From: Monodelphis domestica | Taxonomy: Eukaryota; Chordata; Mammalia; Didelphimorphia; Didelphidae | Length of the DNA stretch: 64,000 bases | Assembly: GCF_027887165.1 (NCBI RefSeq) | Contig: NC_077228.1 | Location: 179,544,499-179,608,498 of the forward strand | Direction: 5' to 3' | Part shown: positions 59,501-64,000 of the stretch, piece by piece | How positions within the stretch are numbered: the stretch's first letter is position 1 | How the letters are laid out: each line of letters begins with the position of its first letter | The notes under the pieces: generated by a model | What the model was told of the DNA's origin: nothing | What the model saw: only the letters and a program-made list of their open reading frames with translations | Database searches by the model: none | Position numbers and translations under genes: made by a program

Positions 59501-62500
59501 CAAGCACTGGGAATACAAAGAGATGAAAAGTCAGTCTGTGCCCTTGAGGAGTTTACAATCTAATGAGAAAGATGCACAAACAAATATATGCAAACAAGCT
59601 CTATACATGGGAAATCATTACAGAGGGATAGCACTAGAATTAAGAGGAGTTGGGAAAGGCAGAAGGTGAGATTTTAGCTGGGGCTTAAAGGAAGACAGAG
59701 AGGTAGGAGTTAAGGAGGAAGAGCACACAGAGGGAAAATAAGTGCTCAGAATTGAGAGATGTCGTGTCTGGTTCGTGCAAAAACCAGGAGGCCAGAATCA
59801 CTGGATTAAAGATTACCTGGTAGAAAGTGAGATGTAAGAAAACTGGACGATAGGAAGGGATTAGATTCTGAAGGCTTTCAATGACAAATAGGACATTTTA
59901 TATTTGATCTTGGAGCTCTTAAGGAAGCCAATGGAGTCAAGAGAAGAAGAGACTGGCAGGTCAGAACTGTACTTTGGCAAAATCACTTTGGTGGCCAAAT
60001 AGAGGATAGATTGAAGCAGGGAGAACAGTTGAGGCAGGCAGACCTACATGGAGACCACTGCAACATTGTAGGTCTGAGGCAATGAGGGATTACACCAGCG
60101 AGGTGGCAGCCATCCCCACCAATACCAAACCTGCCTCCATCTATGGAGCATGCAAGGCAGTCTGGGAAAGACACAGAAGACAGCAGGTACCAAGCAAGTA
60201 ACCACTAACTCAATGACCAATTCCCTTTAGACCCTGGTGGAGAGAGCCCAGGGCTCAGGACCCAAGAGGCCTGGTAATAGCAGTAACCCTCAGATGACTG
60301 GTCTGGTTTCAGCACAAACTCTTGAGGGAGGGCCAACCTACTTTACCACCCCGCACCCCAATTAACCAACTGCTACCAATATGTAGGTGAGCCCCAAACC
60401 CCCAGGAGTGGTAGCTCCACTCCAGCCTAGCCCAGCCCCCTTGGCCATCATCTAAGGAAGCAATCCTTGTGGGGATGAGACCCGGCAATTGCTTGCACTG
60501 TGCTGGAGCCTCACTTCCTTGGCAACCACAGCTAGTATACACTGGGAAAAGAAAATTCTCACCACTAGTCCTTAGCACTGTCAAATGGTTCAAGATCAGA
60601 AATGAATATAATTTGCATTAAAGATGCATTACCACTGCCTTTGCTGTTGTTACCTGAGGACTATGGGACCTTTCCATCTGATGTACAGCTGAGATTTATT
60701 ATACATATTGCCTCCCCCACTAGAATATAAGCTCCTTGAGAGCCAGGACTATCTGTGCTTTCATATTTGAGCTATATGCCCTTTGCCCTCTGGAATCTTG
60801 TATTCCATGTTCTTTGCTTTTTTAAAGTGAAGGCTGCTAAATTGTGATGATCCTGACTGTGGCTCTTCAATACTTGAATTCCTTCTTTCTCTTTATAGAT
60901 TTTGACTATAATGTTTCAGGGAGTTTTCATTTTGGAGTTTCTTCCAGGTAGTACCTAGATTTTTTTCTTTTTCTACTTTGTCCTCTGGTTCTAAGAGATC
61001 TAAGCAGTTTTCTCTTATTTCTTGAAATTTGATGCCTAGGCTCCTCTTTTTTTGGTCTTTTTTCAGGTAGTTCAATGATTCTTAAATTATCTCTTCTTGT
61101 TCTGTTTTTCATGTCAGTGGTTGTTTATTTTTCTTCTAATTTTTTTTAGTCATTTGACTCTCTGAGTCTCAGTCATTAGCTTCTTTTGGTTCATTGTAAT
61201 TTTCAGGAGCTTGTAACTTGGGCAAGATTTTAAACCTCTAGTGCTAATATACTAATTCCCTTAACAATTCTTTCATAATATCTACTTCCTTTCCAATTTA
61301 GTGCTCTCATTTCATTTATAAAAGCATTTTAAATAAAAAAACAAAAAAACAAAAACTTCTTACTTCATATCTTTTGGGAATTCTAGTTTACTTTGGACCC
61401 AAGCTGTTTCTTTCTTTCTCACTTTGCTTGTCGATGTTTGGGAGTCATTCTTTTCTTTTGGATTTGGGTCTTGAAGTCTTTGTTACCATAATAGCTTTTT
61501 ATGGTGAGATTCTTTTTTGGTTTGTTCATTCTTCCAACCTACTTCCTGAATACAGATTTCATATTAGGGTCAGTCTCTTGCCACTTATGTTAGGGAATGT
61601 CTTAGGTGGTTGATGATTTCCTGGGGTATTGAATGTTGTATTATTCCAGGATCTTAAGGATAGTTCAGACTAGAGACATCTAAGCTTTCAGTGCTTCCAA
61701 AGTAGTCTGATTTAGAACAAAGTCTGATCACTGGTCGCTTTGGTCTAAGCTCAGCAAATCTGTGGCCTGGATTTGGGTTTGAACAACAGGCCTATGGGCT
61801 TACTCTATTTGGAGATTCAGTAGATTACTCTTGGACTCAGTCACTAGCATCCAAATGAAAAGTTCTGCTGGTTCAGTGTCAGAACTGTAGGATTCCCTTT
61901 TGGCTGAAACTCCTGCCCTGATTATTCCTCTACAGGCTTCAGACTGGGCTGAAGCCACTCCTGAGAGTCTGAGTTGCACAGATGCTGCTTGCTTCTAAAA
62001 TTTCTCCTAGCTCAGTACACAGCCTAGGGCCCACTACTGCTCCTCACCTTGGAATACCACCTTTAGGCACACAGGTCCCCTCCTCAAATCACCCTGGATC
62101 TGCATCTTAATCTACACTGAATTCACAGGGAACTGGGCATGGGACAGAACCTCCAGCCGGCCCTTCTTTCTGCACCGTATACAATTTGAGGTCCTTTTAT
62201 TGCTGCATTTGAAACCTCTTCTTGTCCTGGTATAAAATCTCTCCCTGAGCTGGAAGGTCCTGTTCCTGACTAGATCTCATCCCCACTCTCTGCAGACTTC
62301 TCTGTCTCTTCACATTGACCTGAGCTGAGAAAATGATTCGCTATGATTTTTTTCTTTGATTTTCAGATCAGGATTTAGTCTCCTACCGCTCCGTCTCTAG
62401 ACTAAATGATTTCAAAGATCCTCTCAATTCCAACATCCCAAGAATCTATGATTTAGATTTAACTGTGGTTGCCTGGTGCTCAAAACAAATACAATGACAA

Positions 62501-63369
62501 GATGCATCCAGGTAAGTGAAAGGTCAAATTCTGGCATGGGATCAGCCTCAACATTTTCTAAAGTCATGTAAGAATGACCAGGTTTAGGGGGCAGCTGGGT
62601 AGCTCAGTGGATTGAGAGCCAGGCCTAGAGACGGGAGGTCCCAGGTTCAAATCTGGCCTCAGACACTTCCCAGCTGTGTGACCCTGGGCAAGTCACTTGA
62701 CCCCCATTGCCTAGCCCTTACCACTCTTCTGCCTTGGAGCCAATACACAGTATTGACTCCAAGACGGAAGGTAAGGGTTTCAAAAAAAAAAAAAAGAATG
62801 ACCAGGTTTTATTTTGTTAGGCCTGAACTTTAAAAGGATAGAGGACATGTATGAATGTAAAAGGACAATACTTCAAAAGGATCTCAAAAGTATAATTCAT
62901 CTTGACCCAATCTTTGTTGGAGTTGTCTTCCATACCTTATGACATCATGGATGGCAAGGCACTTCAAGGTCAAAATCACTGATGTTAAACTAGTTCTTTT
63001 AATTTCCGGGATCATATAGTCAGGCATGCACTGGTTCCAGAAATCCTGATTATAGATTCGAAAGCAAGTCCCAGAGGAAGTTCTGCCAGCTCGACCAGTT
63101 CGTTGCATTGCCTCACTCCTTCCAAAACCAAGCAAAATTTAAAAAAAAAATTTTTTTTTCAAAAACCTCTTTTGGTAGGTCTCTCAGACAATTATGATCA
63201 TCATGCCTTGCCTTCTTCTCCCAAACCCAAGACCCATTCCTACCAAATGTTTTTTGGATGAAACCACTATAGGGAAACTTACTTTGAGATTGGCACCACC
63301 TCCAGCATATCCAACCCTAATCTGGGGTTATGATTTAACTGCTTTACAAAGCCACCATCTACCACATAT
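44368..63369 (-). CDS. DHX40: DHX40, DEAH-box RNA helicase, C-terminal ten exons (partial gene)
   Basis: Ten exons on the minus strand join in frame to about 421 residues ending at a TAG stop: 63283-63369, 62936-63118, 58841-58921, 57650-57807, 51616-51730, 50784-50892, 48332-48426, 46150-46219, 45603-45831 and 44368-44507. Every junction is GT-AG and every phase fits. The second exon carries helicase motif VI (QRTGRAGR). The next ones match the winged-helix and ratchet (HA2) region ([30 protein letters not shown]). The last four give the OB-fold and a basic tail ([19 protein letters not shown]). DEAH helicases of this family use ATP to remodel RNA or RNA-protein complexes; the precise target of DHX40 is not well established. 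I assign DHX40 rather than DHX8, 15, 16 or 38 because of the [19 protein letters not shown] and [15 protein letters not shown] blocks, recalled from the human protein (about 780 residues). The ATP-binding half lies outside the window. No stop or frameshift is seen, so the locus looks functional. Confidence 0.95.
44830..44990 (-). mobile_element. SINE in a DHX40 intron
   Basis: 'attaagtgacttgcccagga' and 'ctgtgccacctagctgcctc'; a short deletion removes part of the CORE. Confidence 0.8.
45603..45831 (-). CDS. DHX40: DHX40 exon, rest of OB-fold
   Basis: 229 nt encoding [40 protein letters not shown] and [18 protein letters not shown], then an acidic and Lys-rich stretch. The W-I/V-x-(F/Y)-H-(D/E)-x-x-x-T-(S/T)-(K/R) block is the last hallmark of the OB-fold. 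The acceptor is GTTTAG and the donor is GTGAGT after AAAAAG. Confidence 0.95.
46150..46219 (-). CDS. DHX40: DHX40 short OB-fold exon
   Basis: 70 nt encoding [20 protein letters not shown] then SSA. H-P-S-S is the near-invariant OB-fold motif of DEAH helicases. It is too short to stand out as an open frame and was found from the family pattern. Acceptor CTTACAG, donor GTAAAT. Confidence 0.94.
46783..46918 (-). mobile_element. SINE 3' half in a DHX40 intron, with poly(C) run
   Basis: C-run at 46785-46797, then T-rich tail, hairpin arms (CTTGGAATCAATA and TATTGGTTCCAAG on the plus strand) and 'ggtcacacggct'. The head is missing. Confidence 0.85.
47080..47640 (+). mobile_element. CR1/L3-type LINE fragment
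   Basis: Sense CR1-like order: 'aatggcttgaagacaagcat', 'aatgagtcaaacagtatgat', 'aaggacattgaacacttgaa' and 'caaaagagggcaactaagat', ending near 'tttttaatctggagatttaa'. Such CR1/L3 remnants are old in mammals. Confidence 0.7.
47690..47890 (+). repeat. Ancient repeat family A middle fragment
   Basis: 'ggtatctgagctgaggcttg', 'aaggaaaggcaatatttcaa' and 'gagcacatgtgaggaggcaa'. Confidence 0.45.
48332..48426 (-). CDS. DHX40: DHX40 exon, start of OB-fold region
   Basis: 95 nt encoding [20 protein letters not shown] then [11 protein letters not shown]. The (C/S)-L-C-x-G-Y/F-F-x-N-V/A-A-R block is the DEAH-family link into the OB-fold. Acceptor TATACAG, donor GTGAGC. Confidence 0.94.
48643..48852 (-). 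mobile_element. Marsupial CORE-SINE in a DHX40 intron
   Basis: Nearly complete minus-strand copy from a T-run to 'tacctagctcccccc'. Confidence 0.9.
48855..49690 (+). mobile_element. L2 LINE 3' region in a DHX40 intron
   Basis: Long pyrimidine-rich L2-like series: 'gtcatatcttagatctcacc', 'ttggagtcatctttgactct', 'ggcctgttgtctttcccttt' and 'gcctgggaaacgtcccaccc'. The 108-codon frame at 49098-49424 lies inside it and is not taken as a gene. Confidence 0.6.
49691..49950 (-). mobile_element. MIR, near full length
   Basis: Antisense MIR: 'gatggtttacgaagcgcttt', 'ctcatttcacagacactgaa', 'gggacactcaggccacccag' and 'actctatccactatgcacct'. Confidence 0.75.
50200..50248. repeat. (TCTG)n/(TC)n microsatellite
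   Basis: CTGT units flanked by TC repeats, next to a SINE tail. Confidence 0.9.
50249..50430 (-). mobile_element. Marsupial CORE-SINE in a DHX40 intron
   Basis: 'aaacccttaccttctgtctt' to 'ccgagctacctagttgtccc'. A loose SINE tail scrap also lies at 50022-50075. Confidence 0.9.
50440..50595 (+). mobile_element. L2/MIR3-type 3' end
   Basis: 'ggattataaactcactaaaa' then 'agcatagtgtcatgtaggag'. Diverged. Confidence 0.45.
50784..50892 (-). CDS. DHX40: DHX40 exon, end of ratchet domain
   Basis: 109 nt. The acceptor CACAG at 50893 was chosen because it alone restores phase with the preceding exon; a nearer AG at 50868 would break it. It encodes [20 protein letters not shown] then [18 protein letters not shown]-x-x-x-W-I-H-W-R and R-x-x-x-Q-L are the conserved part; the first five residues (TSPPT) look poorly constrained. 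Donor GTGACC. Confidence 0.9.
51616..51730 (-). CDS. DHX40: DHX40 exon, ratchet domain
   Basis: 115 nt encoding [18 protein letters not shown], then [19 protein letters not shown]. This matches the DEAH ratchet segment where a Gly-(x)-Asn/Asp-(F/H)-x-T-L motif precedes a helix. The acceptor is CCCTAG, the donor is GTATGT, and a Ser codon is split over the downstream intron. Confidence 0.92.
51740..55850. other. DHX40 intron, mostly unassigned
   Basis: Apart from the purine tract at 53776-53905 and (TTTA)n at 53932-53956 I recognise nothing. The minus-strand frames at 52859-53234 resemble no protein I know and have no phase-compatible splice setting in DHX40. Confidence 0.4.
53776..53956. repeat. 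GGAA/GA-rich purine tract and (TTTA)n
   Basis: About 130 bp of GGAA, GAAA and GA units, then six TTTA units 30 bp further on. Confidence 0.9.
56840..57100 (+). mobile_element. L2 LINE 3' region in a DHX40 intron
   Basis: 'aatcttcagtgactccctag', 'ttggccctcaaggcaacctg' and 'agccaaactggactaattct' in L2 order. Confidence 0.65.
57340..57470 (-). mobile_element. MIR fragment
   Basis: 'gtctaggatctcataatttt', 'ccagaagtaggatttgaatt' and 'ttcactatccaatgtagcct'. Heavily diverged. Confidence 0.45.
57650..57807 (-). CDS. DHX40: DHX40 exon, winged-helix to ratchet domain
   Basis: 158 nt encoding [20 protein letters not shown], then [20 protein letters not shown] and [12 protein letters not shown]. The G-x-x-x-x-x-P-x-x-P and A-A-M-L-S pattern is typical of the start of the HA2/ratchet domain. 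Acceptor GTTAAG, donor GTAAGA splitting a Gly codon. Confidence 0.95.
58420..58515 (+). mobile_element. L2/MIR3-type 3' end
   Basis: 'ccagtatttagcacatagta' and 'aatgcttaataaatgcttgt' end block. Confidence 0.6.
58841..58921 (-). CDS. DHX40: DHX40 exon, winged-helix segment
   Basis: 81 nt encoding [20 protein letters not shown] and QCDAIN, with split codons on both sides. The P-x-x-x-x-L-x-x-A-L-x-x-L pattern is the usual winged-helix signature of DEAH helicases. Acceptor CTTAG, donor GTAAGA. Confidence 0.93.
59040..59175 (+). mobile_element. L2 LINE 3' fragment
   Basis: 'ccatccttcaaagcttgact' and 'acctctttcagaaatctttt' match the L2 3' end style. Confidence 0.5.
59440..60111 (+). repeat. Ancient repeat family A, longest copy
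   Basis: Runs from 'caatcaataaacattgatta' and 'ctatgcaagcactgggaata' to 'aggctttcaatgacaaatag', 'atcactttggtggccaaata' and 'ggcaatgagggattacacca'. It is cut at about 60112 by repeat B. Confidence 0.55.
60112..60800 (+). repeat. Interspersed repeat B, copy 2
   Basis: Counterpart of 42460-43085. Shared blocks include 'actagtccttagcactgtca', 'aaagatgcattaccactgcc' and 'taagctccttgagagccagg'. Confidence 0.55.
60801..62390 (-). mobile_element. LINE-1 5' portion in a DHX40 intron
   Basis: Minus-strand ORF1 C-terminal pieces in two frames near 60893-61112 ([35 protein letters not shown]), followed upstream by 5' UTR-like sequence to about 62390. [12 protein letters not shown]-type blocks are characteristic of L1 ORF1. 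Frameshifted and inactive. Confidence 0.7.
62586..62794 (+). mobile_element. Young marsupial CORE-SINE in a DHX40 intron
   Basis: Full length with a pure A-run, flanked by a perfect 15-bp duplication AGAATGACCAGGTTT at 62571-62585 and 62795-62809. It is almost identical to the copy at 15472, with G/C-type hairpin arms. It lies about 140 bp downstream of the motif VI exon, in transcript-antisense orientation. Confidence 0.97.
62936..63118 (-). CDS. DHX40: DHX40 exon with helicase motif VI
   Basis: 183 nt. It starts by completing a Lys codon, then [16 protein letters not shown], which holds motif VI Q-R-x-G-R-x-G-R with the arginine fingers. [19 protein letters not shown] and [15 protein letters not shown] follow, the start of the winged-helix domain. 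The acceptor is TTGGAAG (a weak pyrimidine tract; the choice is fixed by phase with the preceding exon) and the donor is GTATGG. Confidence 0.95.
63283..63369 (-). CDS. DHX40: DHX40 exon following motif V
   Basis: 87 nt, 28 codons plus split codons at both ends. It reads [20 protein letters not shown] and on to VVPISK, the stretch that follows motif V in DEAH helicases (the conserved V-D-G-G/P-x-x-K and the N-P-R). The acceptor is CTTCAG and the donor is GTAAGT after TCAAA. It is the most 5' exon in the window; 63370-64000 is intron. Confidence 0.93.
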
Positions 63370-64000
63370 CTGAAGAAAAGAGAAGTAAGTTAATTCTCTG
63401 AGGAATGAGAGGAAACAAGCATTTCCAAACACTTCAGGTTCTTCCTTTCTCTTTGGTTACTAACGAAAATTTGGCTTCTTATATCATTTAATGATTAAAC
63501 TATGGTTCTGGTACAGTCATCCTTATGTAGTAAATAGAACATTAAATGTTGGAGATAAAAAAAATTGATTAAAAGAAAATTAGGAGAGTATTCAAAGACA
63601 GTAAAGATCTATTTTTTCATCCGTATAGTATGACTGTCACCCTCCATGGAAAAGAAGATTGGTGGTGGGGAAGGGGAAGGAAGAGGTGATCATCAATTTC
63701 TCCAAATCAAGTGCCAGACCTGTTTTGTATTCCTTTTAGGGAAATGAAATTTAAGAGGAAAGCAGAGGGGAAGAAAAACAAAAGTGAGAGGAGAAACAAA
63801 TGTAAGGGTCTTTCAAGTATTAGTGGTTGTTTCTGCTAGGACATAAACAGTAACTATTTTTTTGAGTCTATTTTTCCAAAGGAGAAAAATGTAGATCAAA
63901 ACAAAAGGTATTATCACTGGGAAATATCTTCAAAAGAGGCCTGACATAGCTGTCTGAGGCTATTAGTTAGATTTTAAAATCTCAAGAATCTTATGTTTCT
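63370..64000 (-). other. DHX40 intron at the window edge
   Basis: No further exon found. The preceding exon should end with two bases of a codon and carry helicase motif V. A GGGGAAGGGGAAGG purine stretch lies near 63665. Confidence 0.5.

Noticed and set aside
1-64000. CRISPR arrays, operons, bacterial or phage-type systems
   Set aside because: The DNA is clearly vertebrate: spliced gene, SINEs, LINEs, LTRs. Regularly spaced repeats here are microsatellites only.

Overview
The window looks like marsupial nuclear DNA. The evidence is roughly two dozen copies of one tRNA-derived SINE (5' GGGGCAGCTGGGTRGCTCAG, 3' GGAAGGTAAGGGTTT) of the metatherian CORE-SINE type, a MAR1-like SINE with an RTE/BovB-type 3' end, marsupial-type L1 fragments, and old L2, CR1/L3, MIR and hAT relics. 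I cannot name the species. The SINE and L1 types fit an opossum or an Australian marsupial.

Only one cellular gene is recognisable. The last ten coding exons of the DEAH-box RNA helicase DHX40 lie on the minus strand between 63369 and 44368, encoding about 421 C-terminal residues. They run from just after helicase motif V, through motif VI, the winged-helix and ratchet domains and the OB-fold, to the stop codon. All introns are GT-AG and all phases join. Tandem poly(A) signals lie about 270-325 bases past the stop. The 5' exons lie beyond the right edge.

Left of DHX40 (1-44000) I see no gene. The region is layered transposon debris. 1-9000: L2 ends, a hAT element (898-1356), an ancient repeat carrying a SINE, and a clean 5'-truncated L1 (7086-7728) in a perfect 16-bp duplication. 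9200-11430: L1 pieces, including an L1 5' fragment that has a 14-bp duplication but no A-tail. 17340-24240: a class I (gamma-like) endogenous retrovirus on the minus strand with a candidate 5' LTR, gag, protease, RT and RNase H remnants. It is disabled by substitutions, frameshifts, a SINE, and a 571-bp LTR of another family inserted antisense into pol. 24524-25798: a hAT element split by a 985-bp LTR. 26921-28930: a decayed Charlie-like hAT transposon split by two SINEs. 30965-36180: nested L1 fragments with a hAT insert. 37200-43100: SINEs, L1 ends and a low-copy repeat found again in a DHX40 intron.

The DHX40 introns hold further SINEs, one of them apparently young (62586-62794), plus CR1, L2, MIR and L1 fragments. 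I found no CRISPR array, operon, tRNA or rRNA gene, and no convincing new biological system. The most unusual signals are a conserved hairpin with an apparent covarying base pair in the SINE 3' region, and the tailless L1 5' fragment.
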